Notes: a model not told the origin generated them from the sequence alone. Positions 1-10,400 are shown, numbered from the stretch's first letter. The stretch is DNA of 64,000 bases from DASPWW01 sp963756745 (GCA_963756745.1 CAVWOU010000001.1:201857-265856); one strand, 5' to 3'. Program-made: numbers and translations.

Positions 1-92
1 GGCCGACTGACGGCACCTGGTAGTCCATCGAGAGGCCGAAGAGGACGGCGAACATGATCAGCGGCACGAAGCTGGCGATCGGGTCGCCGTCC
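1..92 (-). pseudogene. MMPL transporter fragment
   Basis: The minus strand reads PIASFVPLIMFAVLFGLSMD followed by YQV, which closely matches the penultimate membrane segment of the intact MMPL exporter at 14118-16529. Homology stops right after YQV and does not begin before about position 92, where the frame runs straight out of the 3' flank of the peroxidase gene. Only some 27 codons are visible, cut by the window edge or by a real breakpoint near base 20. MMPL proteins are RND-type exporters of lipids or drugs, but this piece cannot be functional alone. Confidence 0.6.
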
Positions 93-175
93 GCCTCAGC
101 CGTGGGCCCGCGTCTCGGGTTTCGATCGGGGCCGCCCGTTACGGCGCACGCATGATCGGTTTCGCGATGGGCCCG

Positions 176-1738
176 CTACCCCAGCGGAGCCAGCAGGGTC
201 TTCTGTCCCTGAAAGGCGAAGAGCAGCAGGTCGACCATGCGGAACGTCGTGTTGTTGGGGCCGAGCGTGGGGCGCCAGCTCGGGTCCGTGAAGATCGACG
301 TCTGGCTTCCCTCGATCGCGCGGTGAAAGGTCTCGGCGACGATGCGCGCGCCGACCCCCTTCAGCCTGCCCGCGTTGAACTCGGCCTCGCGCAGGATGTA
401 GAACCACAGCGGGGTGTTTGTGAGCAGCGCGTCCCGTTGCGCCTGGGTGAGCCCGCCGAGCGTGGCGCCGTTGCTGCCGTCGCGGATCTGGGCGTTGGTG
501 AGCCGGGTCAGCGTCACGCCCTTGTTCTTCAGGAACGTGGCCATCTGCTGGCCGGTGGCCAGGTTCACCATCTTCGCCCGGGTCAGGTTGCGAAACGCCA
601 GGTTGTTCTCGTCGGCCGCAAAGCCGGGCAGGTCCTTCAACGGCTCCGCCAGGCGGGTGTCGATCCGCATCGCCCGGTTGAACTTGTTCGCCGGGACGAC
701 GAGGCCGGGCTTGTTGGCCTCCCCGAAGTCGTAGAGGCGGCGAAAGTCGGCAATCCAGTTGCTCGGCAGCCGCGCCTCGCCGCCGAGCTGTCCGCTGCCA
801 CCCGAGAAGGTGAACAGGAGGTCGAGGGTGCCCAGGGTGCCCGTGTCGCTGTCGAAGCGGGCGTTCCACTCGTAATCCTTGCGGATCATCGAGTGCCCGA
901 GCCGGAAGGCGGCGACCGAGAACTCGATCGGCATCGTCGGGACGACGGTGGGCCGCTGCGCCCGGCTCGAACGCCTTGCGCCCGCTCGTGAACACGTTGT
1001 TGAGGACGCCCGGCGCGCAGATCCGCGGCAGATAGTCGGTCCGGATCATCCAGTGGTAGTGCTTCGTGACGAGCTCGCGCGCCTTCGCGAAGCGCAGTGC
1101 CTGTGGCACCGAGGCGGGGAGGGTGTCGACGACGCGGTTGTGAAAGCGGATGAACGCGAGGTGGGTCTGGGCGACCGCGAGGTTCTCGTCGTTTCTCGCA
1201 TCGGGGATGATCGCCTTGCGCTTCTGCGCCGCCGTGGACCCCTCCCCGCGGGGAAGGTCGAACCCGTCCATCGCGGCGTCGGTGCCGATCGCGACCGTCT
1301 TTCCCATCTTCAGGTGGAGCCCGTCGGCCGCGTAGAACTTCGCCGAGTCGGGATCCTGCGGCCCCGCCCCGTACAGCGAATCGAGGTCGAGGCTCGGCGA
1401 GCGGGCCTGCAGGAGCTCGCTCGGGGAGACGTGCTCGCCGAACGTGACGTTGGTCACGTCGAAGGTCAGGTCGTGGTCGATGAACTGGCCGAGGTAGGTG
1501 AAGCCGGCGGGGATCTGCGACGCCCCGCCGCCGCCCGCGGCGATCGCGTTGCCGAGCCGCTTGCAGGTTGGACTCGGTGAGCTGGCGATTGGTCCCCGTT
1601 CGGCCCCATGCGCGAGAACCGAAACGGCGGCGTGTCGGCTACGGCGTCCGCCGCGAGCCTGGGCTCCCGGCCCCCGACGGTCTCACCGAGGAGCCCCTCG
1701 CCGAGGACGAAGAAGCTCTCGGAACCATGCTTTTCCAC
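176..1738 (-). CDS. animal-type haem peroxidase family protein, frameshifted
   Basis: Reassembled over three frames, this encodes about 520 residues of the animal haem-dependent peroxidase superfamily as found in bacteria. Landmarks in order are RFSRMGPNG, then TYLGQFIDHDLTFDVT (the distal-haem region with the catalytic His), AFIRFHNRVV, and PTMPIEFSVAAFRLGHSMIR, which carries the proximal His. The GTG start at 1738 follows GGGAGG at good spacing. Three shifts are needed, near 1605, 1560 and 965; at the last, dropping one G from a GGG run restores the family sequence. No signal peptide is seen. Either a sequencing-damaged intact gene or a young pseudogene; the family call is secure, the physiological substrate unknown. 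Confidence 0.8.
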
Positions 1739-1935
1739 GATGCCTCCCTGTCGAATCGATTGCAACTGCGAGGCCTCGCGCCGGCATTCGCGGCCTCGCC
1801 GAACGAGAATCTCACGCCCAATGCCCAGCGTCAAATTTTGACCGCGCGGGCCGTAAGCGGAGCGGCTGTGAGTCAGAGCGGGTCCGCACGCGGGCGGCGA
1901 TGTCACCCGCCGGGTAGCTCTCCGAGAGCGCGAAT

Positions 1936-2560
1936 TCAGCCCTCGGGGCCGTCGGGCGGGTCCGCGGCGGGCAGCTCCGCAGCGGAGCCCTCGACGGCCT
2001 CGCTCGGCACCCGTCTGATCGCACCGCCGCAGAGACGTTCGATTTGCACCAAGAGTGCGTTGAAGTTTTCGACCGTAGCCGGCGCCCTTTCCACCGGGGG
2101 ACCGCGAAGCTGCGCGGCCTTGTCCGCAGCGATCCCCTTCGACACGGCGACGTTGCGGAGCGCGGTGCTGAGATCGCGTGGCTCGAACTTGCCTATGGAT
2201 TCGCGGTAGCGCTTGGTGAAAGCAGGTGTCCTTAAGCGGCGCCCGCCTATCTTGATTTTGCCACCCGACGAAACCATTCCGGCTGCTATCACACCACCGT
2301 TGCGGGCTCGCTTGTAAACGGGTCCACCGCTATCGCCGTTCTTAGACTTGACGAGCCGTTTTCTTGACGACCTGGCCGTGGCCAATATCGGTAGTGACGT
2401 TCCTCGCATAGATTTGCCCGCATTTTTGCTTAGCGCTGCGGTAGCCGAAGAAGCAGAGCTTCATCCCGAAGCGAAAGGCGCTGTTGCTGAACCCGGCCCG
2501 ACCGCCTGATCACGAAACTGCGTGAACCGGCCAACGGCCAGTTTGTGGGTCCCGAGTTGA
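1936..2560 (-). pseudogene. S1 (trypsin-fold) serine protease, 5'-truncated
   Basis: The C-terminal half of a small streptogrisin-like serine protease. It shows a paired-Cys segment (KLCFFGYRSAKQKCGQIYA) and the active-site motif KNGDSGGPVYK followed by a GMVSSGG strand. One extra base near 2350 breaks the frame just before the GDSGGP serine; removing it gives TARKSKNGDSGGPV. The N-terminal lobe with the catalytic His and Asp is absent: within about 50 bases upstream the sequence already belongs to the 3' end of the S12 hydrolase. A tail of about 90 residues rich in Ala/Pro follows the protease core. The family call is good, but the gene looks dead. Confidence 0.6.
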
Positions 2561-2611
2561 TGTCGACATGCGGCCCCCGGCGCGCCGTGAGCAGGACGCC
2601 AACGCGAGCGC

Positions 2612-3856
2612 CTATCCGCGCGGCTTTCGCGCCCCGATGTCGCCGAAGCGCATCCGACACGCGATGGTTCGCTCCGCCTGTTGCGCCGCGATCGCGCCGC
2701 CCGCCGGAAGCACGTCGGCGGTCGTGTAGAGAGCCGCCCCACGGCGCCCGCCCTTGGCGCCAAAGGCCCATGTGTGAAAGCCCGGGAACGAGCCCGAGTG
2801 GCCCTGCACGCCGCAGGCGCTCGCCCAGGTGAAGTGGATCAGCCCGAGCCCGTAGGTTCCGATGCCGCCTCCCTCGACTGGGCTTGACGGGGGCGTCCCG
2901 TTCAGCGAGCCCGGCGCCGCGATCTTCATCTCGCGCAGGAGGCTCTTGGGGAAGAGGCGACCGGCGAGCAGCGCGCGCATGAACCGCTGCAAATCTGTCG
3001 GCACCGACACGATCGCACCAGCGCCCCAGGCGATCGTCGGGCTTGTCGCGGTTACGTCGAACGGCCACTTTCCCTCGGCCAACACGTCATAGCCGTGGGC
3101 AAAGGGGCGGGCGATCCTGGAGCGCTTGCTGAGCGACGTCCGCTTGAGCCCCAGCGGGTCGAAGATCATCCGCTTGTAGCTGCTCGTGAGCGAACGGCCG
3201 GTGGCCTGTTCGATGATCATCCCGAGCAAGACGTAGTCGGTATTGGAATAGGAGAAGCCCTGACCGGGCGGAAACGTCGGAGCGGCTTGGACCCCGATCT
3301 CGACCAGCTGCAGCGGGGTCCATGTGCGCGTCATCTCGGATGGGGGAGGCACGCAGAGTGTGCTGTCCGGCGGCACGGCGCAGTAGTCGGCCAATCCGCT
3401 CGTGTGGTTGAGGAGCTGACGAACCGTGATCCGTTCACCGTTCGGCACCAACCCCGGCAACCACCGCTCCACAGGCTCATCGAGTGCGATCCGGCCTCGG
3501 GCGACCAGCTTGAGGATGGCGGCCGCGGTGAACGTCTTGGTCACGCTGCCGACTCGGGCCCGGTGGTCAGGCGAGAGCGGCACGCGCCGTCGCAGGTCCG
3601 CCGCGCCGGCGGCATAGCGCTCGACCCCGCCTGGGCCGCCAATCACGGCCGTGGCGCCGGGGACGCCCGCTGCGACCGAGCGCTCGAGTGCGTCTTGGAC
3701 GTCCTGGCGAGAGGGGGCGCTCGCCGCCAGGGCGGGCGTCGGTGCCAGGAGCCAGAGCGCGAGCGTGGTCGCTACGGCGATGCCGGGCAGCGCAGGCATC
3801 CGTCGCCGATCACTCACCGAGGGCCGGATCACATCATCGTGCTCGGGCGATTTCAT
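2612..3856 (-). CDS. serine hydrolase, beta-lactamase/DD-peptidase (S12) family, secreted
   Basis: About 414 residues with an N-terminal hydrophobic leader (LPGIAVATTLALWLLAPTPA) ending in an AxA signal-peptidase site, then the penicillin-recognising fold. Motifs are SVTK (nucleophile Ser and base Lys, about residue 104), YSN (about 203) and HSG near residue 360, in place of KTG as in many class C-like esterases and DD-peptidases. Such proteins hydrolyse D-Ala peptides, beta-lactams or small esters outside the membrane; the substrate cannot be assigned. I use the ATG at 3856, though a shorter start at the leader Met is possible. It is transcribed away from the tRNA pair. Confidence 0.85.
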   Translation of the reverse strand: MKSPEHDDVIRPSVSDRRRMPALPGIAVATTLALWLLAPTPALAASAPSRQDVQDALERSVAAGVPGATAVIGGPGGVERYAAGAADLRRRVPLSPDHRARVGSVTKTFTAAAILKLVARGRIALDEPVERWLPGLVPNGERITVRQLLNHTSGLADYCAVPPDSTLCVPPPSEMTRTWTPLQLVEIGVQAAPTFPPGQGFSYSNTDYVLLGMIIEQATGRSLTSSYKRMIFDPLGLKRTSLSKRSRIARPFAHGYDVLAEGKWPFDVTATSPTIAWGAGAIVSVPTDLQRFMRALLAGRLFPKSLLREMKIAAPGSLNGTPPSSPVEGGGIGTYGLGLIHFTWASACGVQGHSGSFPGFHTWAFGAKGGRRGAALYTTADVLPAGGAIAAQQAERTIACRMRFGDIGARKPRG

Positions 3857-4054
3857 CTGGGCTGAAAGGCCATCTCGGGCGGCTGGATCGATCCCGTTCG
3901 GCGGCTGCACATGCCGACCCTACCCCGACCGCCGGAAGCCGGCAAGCTCGGCGGCACGAAGCGGGTGAGCGGATCCGGACGTCGTTGGGTTAGCAGCTGT
4001 ACGCGTGTCGCTTCCGCGTGAAGGCGAGCGTCAGCGCGGCTGGGACAGAGGTGC

Positions 4055-4092
4055 CGCTCGCTCCCGCTCAGGACGAGCAGCGGGAGCGAGCG
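4055..4092. repeat. 14-bp perfect inverted repeat
   Basis: Arms at 4055-4068 and 4079-4092 are exact reverse complements (CGCTCGCTCCCGCT type) around a 10-base loop. It lies in the gap between the S12 hydrolase and tRNA-Glu. No T-run follows on either strand, so it may be a hairpin or a Rho-type end rather than a classical intrinsic terminator. Nothing else coding is seen between 3857 and 4249. Confidence 0.5.
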
Positions 4093-4249
4093 ACACTGCC
4101 CTCGCCCATCGCGCACCCGGCCGGGGAGCCCTCAGATCCGCGCGTACCCCAAAACACACCGCGCGAGTTTGGCCGCTGATTCATCGCTGACCCTGCACGA
4201 GATTCCGCGCATTGGCCCGTCCATTGGCCCGTGGGCGTCTCCCGGAGGA

Positions 4250-4273
4250 CGAAACCCCGCTTATCAAGCGGGT
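4250..4273 (-). terminator. terminator-like hairpin downstream of tRNA-Glu
   Basis: Read on the minus strand just after the tRNA 3' end, CCCGCTT and AAGCGGG pair perfectly (7 bp, 3-base loop) and are followed by GTTTC. The position 10 bases beyond the tRNA fits a transcription terminator; the T-run is weak, as is usual in high-GC actinobacteria. Confidence 0.55.
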
Positions 4274-4281
4274 TCTCGAGG

Positions 4282-4354
4282 CACCGCTACCGGGATTCGA
4301 ACCCGGGTTTCCGGACTGAGAATCCGGCGTCCTAGTCCCCTAGACGATAGCGGC
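4282..4354 (-). tRNA. tRNA-Glu (CTC)
   Basis: A full cloverleaf is visible on the minus strand: acceptor GCCGCTA pairing with TAGCGGT (one G-T), a D-arm with TCTAGGGGACTAGGA, anticodon stem CCGGA/TCCGG with loop TTCTCAG (anticodon CTC), T-loop GTTCGAATCC, discriminator G. CCA is not encoded. Length 73. Confidence 0.95.
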
Positions 4355-4406
4355 GTGGGCGCGCGATTCTAGCGGGGGAGATGCCGGGTCCCCGGGCGAG
4401 AAGTGA

Positions 4407-4490
4407 TGCGGCTGGAGGGACTCGAACCCCCAAGGGCTTTCGCCCACGTGGATCTGAACCACGCGTGTTTCCCAATTTCACCACAGCCGC
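4407..4490 (-). tRNA. tRNA-Leu (CAG)
   Basis: Minus-strand class II tRNA with a long variable arm: acceptor GCGGCTG pairing with CAGCCGC, anticodon stem CGTGG/CCACG with loop TTCAGAT (anticodon CAG), variable arm GGGCGAAAGCCC, T-loop GTTCGAGTCC, discriminator A. CCA not encoded. Length 84. The endonuclease-like gene ends only 25 bases upstream. Confidence 0.95.
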
Positions 4491-4514
4491 GTGAGCACTT
4501 CAAAACTCTAGTGG

Positions 4515-5297
4515 CTACTCCTTGATTCCGACGTGCTCCAACATGAGGGCCACGCTATCGCGGCGATTGATCCGGACGTCCCAGAGTCCCCGGCGGCTGC
4601 GGTTCACCCGCGTGAAGACGCCGACTCGCTCGCATTGCGCCACGAAGAGATCGACTATATCCGTCGACATGTTGCAGAACTGGTAGCTCAGATACTCGTA
4701 GGGCTCGTCCCGGTGGATATCGGTTCGATTGATGAAGGAGCAGCCATCAGTCCGGATGCAACCGCGTATGAATGGCCATGGGGCGGCGTCCACGATGTCC
4801 TGCTGCCACTGTTCCAAGACGATTTTCCGCTGGTGCTTCATGCCTAGTCCGTGCTGAGGCAATAAGCACGGCAGATGCGAGCAATACAGCGAGACGTAGA
4901 CCATGGTCCCCCCGTGGACGCTCACCTCGCCAACCGGGTTGCCTGGAAAGCAGCGGCCGAGCAGCGCCTTGATGTCGGCGATGATCCGTGGGTACTTCGT
5001 GTCCAGCGCGATCCTCAGCCGCGACGTTCGCGCGCCGTGCGAGATGCACCCGTCGCCGAGATAGACCGCGAGCAGCTCGGAGTAATGATCCGGCGTGAAG
5101 CGCATTGGCTTCGCTGCCTTCCAGCAGCGTGGGCAGGTACCAGGAAGGCGCGGTCTTCAGTTACGCGGGATGTAGGTTGGCCGGCGCCAGTCGAGGATCG
5201 TGCGGCGCGGGATGCCGATGCGCCGGGAGACCTCGCAGTCGTTCAGTCCCTGCTCGATCAGGGCGAGGGCTTCGGCGCGGACGTGCAGTGGGTGCAT
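4515..5297 (-). CDS. HTH / zinc-knuckle / LAGLIDADG endonuclease-like protein interrupted by in-frame TGA
   Basis: From ATG 5297 to 4515 one frame encodes three units. First is a resolvase-type helix-turn-helix (RAEALALIEQGLNDCEVSRR then TILDWRR). Second is a CPRCW knuckle. Third is a LAGLIDADG-like body with two acidic motifs, LLAVYLGDGC (Asp near residue 82) and FIRGCIRTDGC (Asp near 184), plus the LLPQHGLGMKH signature that I recall from free-standing actinobacterial members of this group. The only break is one TGA at 5159-5157, between HTH and knuckle, in the same frame. It could be a fresh nonsense mutation, a base error or readthrough. If the stop is real, the products are a 46-residue HTH peptide and a 196-residue body starting at ATG 5105. 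The biological role of this family is unsettled. Confidence 0.75.
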
Positions 5298-5487
5298 GTC
5301 TGCAATTTCCAGGGAAAAGTGTGTCGTGTGGGTGGAGTTTGTGGCGGGTTTGTGACAACTGGGGGCGCGTCGCGCGGGGCGGATCCGGCCGAGGCGGGCC
5401 GCTTTCAATTAGTCTCAGTGCCTGGGCGCGGCCTCGGCCGTCGCTCAGGGGCAGACGTAAAAAGACGAGAGAGGAGAAAGGACGCCT

Positions 5488-6294
5488 ATGGAGCCGTCGG
5501 ATCTCGCGACCCGCAACGAGGCCGCGGAGCAGACGAAGACGCCCGAGCAGGTCGTCGCCGACATCCTGCCGATCGCGGCCGACCCGCTCGAAGCCGAACG
5601 AGTGCTCGAAGAAGTCCCGTTCTGGTTTCACACCTTCGCACTGAACCGCGCCGATGGCATCTACACGCCCGGCGCCGCGCTCGATCACCGCTACCGCATC
5701 CCCGCGCTTCCCGACGACTTCACCGGGCTCAGCGTTCTCGACGTCGGCGCGTTCGACGGCTTCTACGCCTACGTCGCCGAGGACCGTGGCGCCGAGCGCG
5801 TGCTCGCGATCGACAACGAGCAGTACGTCCACTGGGTCCGCTCGCGCTGGGGCACCGAGCTCGAGGGCGGCGAGGGCTTCCGCGCCATCCACCGCCTGCT
5901 CGACTCGAACGTCGAGTACCGCGTCCTCGACGCGTTCGAGCTCGACGAGCTCGAAGAACGCTTCGATCTCATCTACTGCTTCGGGATCCTGCATCGCGTC
6001 CAGAACCCGCTCGGCCTCCTGCGCCGCCTCCGCGACCGTCTCGAGGACGGCGGGCGCGTGCTGCTGGAAACGCACGGAGTGCCCGGCAACGACGGCTCGG
6101 ACAACGGCGCCGTCCGCGTCCCCGAGGTCGGCGAGGTGTACAAGGGCGACGCCTACGTGTTCTGGGAGTTCACAACCGGCAGCCTCGACCGGTTGTCGCG
6201 ATACGCTGGCTTCAGCGAGATGGAGCTCCACGACACACCGGTGATCGACGGGCACCCGCGGATCCTGGCGACGCTGACCGCTGACGACGGCTAA
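5488..6294 (+). CDS. class I SAM-dependent methyltransferase, DUF1698/CmoB-like
   Basis: 268 residues with a Rossmann methyltransferase core: motif I VLDVGAFDGFYAYVAEDRGA, the acidic end of strand 2 at LAIDNEQY, and motif IV FDLIYCFGILHRVQNPLGLL. This arrangement matches the DUF1698 group, whose best-known member, CmoB, carboxymethylates tRNA wobble uridine; actinobacterial relatives are mostly uncharacterised. The ATG at 5488 sits behind GAGAGGAGAAAGG, a strong ribosome site. It probably forms an operon with the patatin 30 bases downstream. Confidence 0.8.
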   Translation: MEPSDLATRNEAAEQTKTPEQVVADILPIAADPLEAERVLEEVPFWFHTFALNRADGIYTPGAALDHRYRIPALPDDFTGLSVLDVGAFDGFYAYVAEDRGAERVLAIDNEQYVHWVRSRWGTELEGGEGFRAIHRLLDSNVEYRVLDAFELDELEERFDLIYCFGILHRVQNPLGLLRRLRDRLEDGGRVLLETHGVPGNDGSDNGAVRVPEVGEVYKGDAYVFWEFTTGSLDRLSRYAGFSEMELHDTPVIDGHPRILATLTADDG

Positions 6295-6324
6295 AGCGGC
6301 GCCAATCGGAGAGATGCTTCACGG

Positions 6325-7425
6325 ATGAAGGTCGGCCTCGTACTCGGCGCCGGCGGCGTCGTCGGCGGCGCATGGCTCACCGGCGGCCTGCACGCGCTCG
6401 CCACCGAGACGAGCTGGGACCCCGCCGAGGCCGACTACGTGGTCGGCACCTCAGCGGGATCGATGATCGGCGCGCTGTGCGCCTCCGGCGTCCCGCCGTG
6501 GTTCATGGTCGCGCACTCGCGCGGCGAGTCGTTCGCGGAGGTCGTCGATGTCCGGGGCGAGCCGGCCTCGAACGCCGACCGCGCGGCCGGCGCCGTGTAC
6601 CGGCCCGAGCGCGCGTTCCCCTCGCTCGGCCCCGGCTCGTGGAGCCTCGCGCTGCGCGGTATCGCCCAGCCCAAGCGGCACCCCGCGGCTGCCGTGATCA
6701 GCGCGTGGCTCCCCAAGGGCATGATCTCCACCGATCCACTCAAGGAGCAGATCCGGCGCGTCGTCCCCGAGAGGTGGAGCCCGCATCCGAACCTGTGGAT
6801 CGTGACCTGCGACTTCGCGAGCGGCGAGCGGGTCGTGTTCGGCCGCGAAGGCTCTCCCGTCGCGGACCTCGCGGACGCGGTCGCAGCTTCCTGCGCGATC
6901 CCCGGCTTCTACCACCCGGTCACGATCGGCGGGCGCCGCTACGTCGACGGCGGAGTGCACTCGGCGTCCAACCTCGACCTGCTCGAGGATGCCGAGCTCG
7001 ACGTCGCGATCTGCCTCAACCCGACCTCCACCCTGCACCCGGTACGGGCGATCAACCCGCGTGTGTGGCCAAACCTCGTGTTCCGCCGCAGCTCGGGCCG
7101 GCAGCTGGGGAACGAGGCCAAGCGCGTGCGTGCGGCCGGCACCGAGTGCGTCCTCATCCAGCCGACCGGGGACGACCTCGCGGTGATGGGGCCGAACCTG
7201 ATGAGCACGAGCCGGCGCGATGAGGTGATCGCGGTCGCGACCCGCACCGTGACCGAGCAGCTCCGCGCGCCCGAGGTCCAGGAGCTGCTCACCGGCCTTC
7301 CGCAGGGCGCGCCCGAGAAGGTCCATCGCCCCGACGCGGGGCCCGCGCGGTGGCCGAAGCTGCGCGACCTCTCGGAGCGCATCCGCGGCCGCGCGCGTCC
7401 CAGCGCGGACTCGAGCCCGGCGTAG
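6325..7425 (+). CDS. patatin-like phospholipase family protein
   Basis: 366 residues with all patatin landmarks: the oxyanion Gly stretch GAGGVVGGAW at residues 8-17, nucleophile elbow GTSAG (Ser43), and the catalytic Asp in YVDGG (about Asp208). Patatins are acyl hydrolases of membrane lipids using a Ser-Asp dyad. There is no signal peptide or membrane helix, so it is predicted cytosolic or peripheral. The C-terminal 40 residues are basic and low in complexity. The gene converges on the GMC oxidoreductase with 6 bases between stop codons. Confidence 0.85.
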   Translation: MKVGLVLGAGGVVGGAWLTGGLHALATETSWDPAEADYVVGTSAGSMIGALCASGVPPWFMVAHSRGESFAEVVDVRGEPASNADRAAGAVYRPERAFPSLGPGSWSLALRGIAQPKRHPAAAVISAWLPKGMISTDPLKEQIRRVVPERWSPHPNLWIVTCDFASGERVVFGREGSPVADLADAVAASCAIPGFYHPVTIGGRRYVDGGVHSASNLDLLEDAELDVAICLNPTSTLHPVRAINPRVWPNLVFRRSSGRQLGNEAKRVRAAGTECVLIQPTGDDLAVMGPNLMSTSRRDEVIAVATRTVTEQLRAPEVQELLTGLPQGAPEKVHRPDAGPARWPKLRDLSERIRGRARPSADSSPA

Positions 7426-7435
7426 GGCTCCCTAC
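7422..7435. repeat. small palindrome across two convergent stop codons
   Basis: GTAGGG-CT-CCCTAC is a perfect 6-bp inverted repeat containing the TAG stops of both the patatin and the GMC gene. A bidirectional terminator is possible but the stem is short and lacks a T-run. Confidence 0.3.
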
Positions 7436-10400
7436 TCCGCCGCGATCGCGCCGGCCGTGCGGTGCGCCAGCGCCATGATCGTGATCATCGGGTTGGTCCC
7501 CGACGAGGTCGGGAACGCGCTGGCGTCGCCGATCCACACTCCCTCGACGTCGTGCAGCTCTCCCCACGGCCCGGCCACGCTCGTCTCCGGGTCGGTCCCC
7601 ATCCGGCACGTCCCCATCTGGTGCGCGGAGAAGATCCCGTGCTCGCGCGGCGCCAGCGACGCCTCCCCCACCCTGCCGATGAACGACTCGAGGTCGTCGC
7701 CGCGATCCCAGTAGATTGGCTTGCGCGCCAGGGCCACGATCCGCCCGGCCCCCGCCGCCTCGTGGAGGCGGATCATCTCGACCAGCCCGCGCCGGAAGCT
7801 GCGGATGTCGAGCTCGTCCGCGAGCGGGTACTGAGGAACCGCGTTTCCGGAGGCGTCGATTGCGACGCGCCCGCGGCCACGGTCCCGGGTGAGGTTGATG
7901 AACGTGGCGGTGCGCGCCCACTCGAGCATCCACTCCTTGTGCGTGCGGCCCGACTCCCACGGCGTCGCCGCGGCGGCGAGTCCGGTCGTGTGGTGCGGGC
8001 ACTCGATCAGGAACCCGTACCCGTCCTCGAGCTCCGCGAACTGGTGCGAGATCGCCGCCTGCGGCGGCCCCCACCACGCTCGCTGCTCGGCGTCGTACTG
8101 GCCGCTGATCGCGCCCGTCGGGTGCAGGCGCAGGTAGTCCCCCACCGCCGGCCCGCCGATCCCGGAGCGCAGCAGCAGCGCGGGCGACTCGATCGACCCG
8201 CACGCGACCACGACCTGAGGGGCCCGCACCGTCACCCGCGCGGTGACGCCATCGGGGCCCACGTAGGTCCCCTCTACCCCCGCCGCCCGACCGTTCTCGA
8301 CGATGATCCGCTCCACACGACAGTCGGCAACCAGCTCGGCACCGTTCGCCTGGGCGTCGGCGAGGTAGGTCTTCGCCGTGCTCTGCTTCGAGCCCGAGAC
8401 GTCGCCGTAGCCCATGAACCCCGCCGTCTCCGGGTCGTAGTCCGCCGGATCGGCGTTCCGCGTCGTGAGCCGGAAGTCGTAGGAGAGCGCCTCGCATCCC
8501 TCCTGGAGGCGGGCGTGATTGCCGTTCAGGTCGCTGCACGCATCGGTGGCGCCCAGCCGCTCCATCACCGCGTCCAGGTGGCGCTCGTAGTCCTGACCCT
8601 CGAGACCCTCGAGGCCGTGCCGCGCCCACTCCTCGCGCACCCAAGGGTGCGTGCGCAGGCAGTTGGTCCAGTTGATCACCGTCCCGCCGCCGATCGCCGA
8701 ACCCGCCTGAATCGTGACCTGGCCCTCGGCGGTCGGGAATGGCCCGCCGTTCAGGTACAGCTGCTGGTAGGCGGGGATCTCGAGCTGGTGGAAGTCCGAC
8801 TCGTTCAGGTAGCTCCCCATCTCGACGACGCAGACTCGCTTCCCGCCGCCCGCCAGCTCAGCGGCGATCACGCCGCCGCCCGCGCCCGAGCCGACCACGC
8901 ACGCGTCCGCGTCGATAGTCATCTCCGCCCCCTCCGGACGGCGGATCCGCAGCTCGTCGGTCGCCTCGCGCGGAGGGCTCACCGGTCCCGGGTAGCCGAT
9001 CGCCTCCCAGTTCGGGTTCCGGCCCGTGCCGAGGTCGGGAAGCGCGTAGTGGAGCGTCATCGTCAGCCCCTTCAGCGCGTGCATCCCCGCGAGCGCCTCG
9101 GGGCCGGAGTCGGCAAACCCGTGGACCATCGCCTCGCGCAGCGTCCGCGCTCGCCTCGTTCAGCCCCTGCGCCTCGAGCGCGTCAAGGAGCTCGCGCAGG
9201 CCCTCGACCTGCTCGGCGGGCACCCGATCCAGCGCCTGCTCGATCGCTTCGGGGACGGCCAGATGCGAGGCGGCGCGGGCCCAGAAGCCGTCCGGGTCGT
9301 CGGGCTCGTCGATCGACGGGACGTAGGTGTCGCACACGGTCGCAAGCGTGCGGCGCTGCGCATCGCTCAACAGCTCGCTCGCGGCCGCGAACCGCACCGC
9401 CTCGACGACCTGGAGCGTCGTAGCCGGATTGAACGGGAAGTAGTGCGGCTCGCGCGGCGGGGCGGTCGGGGGCGTGACGAGGATCGACTGGCGCGCCGTG
9501 TACTTGCGGATCCCGTCGGCTCCGTGCCGGGAGCCCAGCCCGGAGTCCTTCCACCCTCCCATCGGCAGCTCGAGCGCTGCGTAGTTGATCTGCGCGTCAT
9601 TGACGCAACACACCCCCGCCTCGACCTGCCGGGCGAGCTCCTCGCCGCGCCGGACGTCCCGCGTCCACACGGACGCCTGCAGGCCGTACGGCCCGTCGTT
9701 CGCCAGCCGCAGCGCCTCCTCGGCGCTCTCCACCCTCATCACCGGCAGCGTCGGCCCGAACGTCTCCTCGGACATGCACCGCATCGAGTGGTCGACGTCG
9801 ACGAGGACGGTCGGCTCGTAGAAGCGCCCCGGCCCGTCGAGCGCCCGCCCGCCCGTGACCACCCTCGCCCCCCTCTCGACGGCGTCGGCGACGTGCTCGG
9901 AGATCAGGTCCAGCTGCGGGGGAAAGATGATCGCGCCGAGGTCGATGCCTCCCGGCCCCGCCGGGCGGCCAGTGCGCAGCGCACCCGCCAGCTCGCTCAC
10001 GCGTCGTACGAACTCGTCGTACGCGGGCGCCTCTACGTACACGCGCTCGATCGAGATGCAGGTCTGCCCCGCGTTCCCCATTCCGTACGCGAGCGCGGCG
10101 TTCGCCGCACGTTCGAGGTCGGCGTCGGCGAGCACGATCATCGGGTCCTTGCCGCCGAGCTCGAGACCGACCGGCGTCAGCGTCCGCGCCGCACGCTCCA
10201 TTACCTTGCGCCCGGTCACGACCGAGCCGGTGAAGTGGATGAAGTCGGCCTCGTCGATCAGCGCGGCGCCCGTCTCACCCTCGCCGGTCGCGACCTGGAA
10301 CACACCATCGGGCAGGCCAGAGTCGGCGAGCATCTCGGCCATCTGCAGCGACGTGAGCGGGGTGATCTCCGAGGGCTTCATCACCACCGAGTTGCCGGCG

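Noticed and set aside
4055..4092. Inverted repeat as an insertion-sequence end or attachment site near the tRNA genes
   Set aside because: No transposase or integrase is nearby, no target-site duplication is visible, and the tRNA ends are not duplicated.
5157..5159. TGA as a selenocysteine codon
   Set aside because: The position lies in a linker between HTH and zinc knuckle, not at a catalytic Cys position, and I see no SECIS-like hairpin just downstream.
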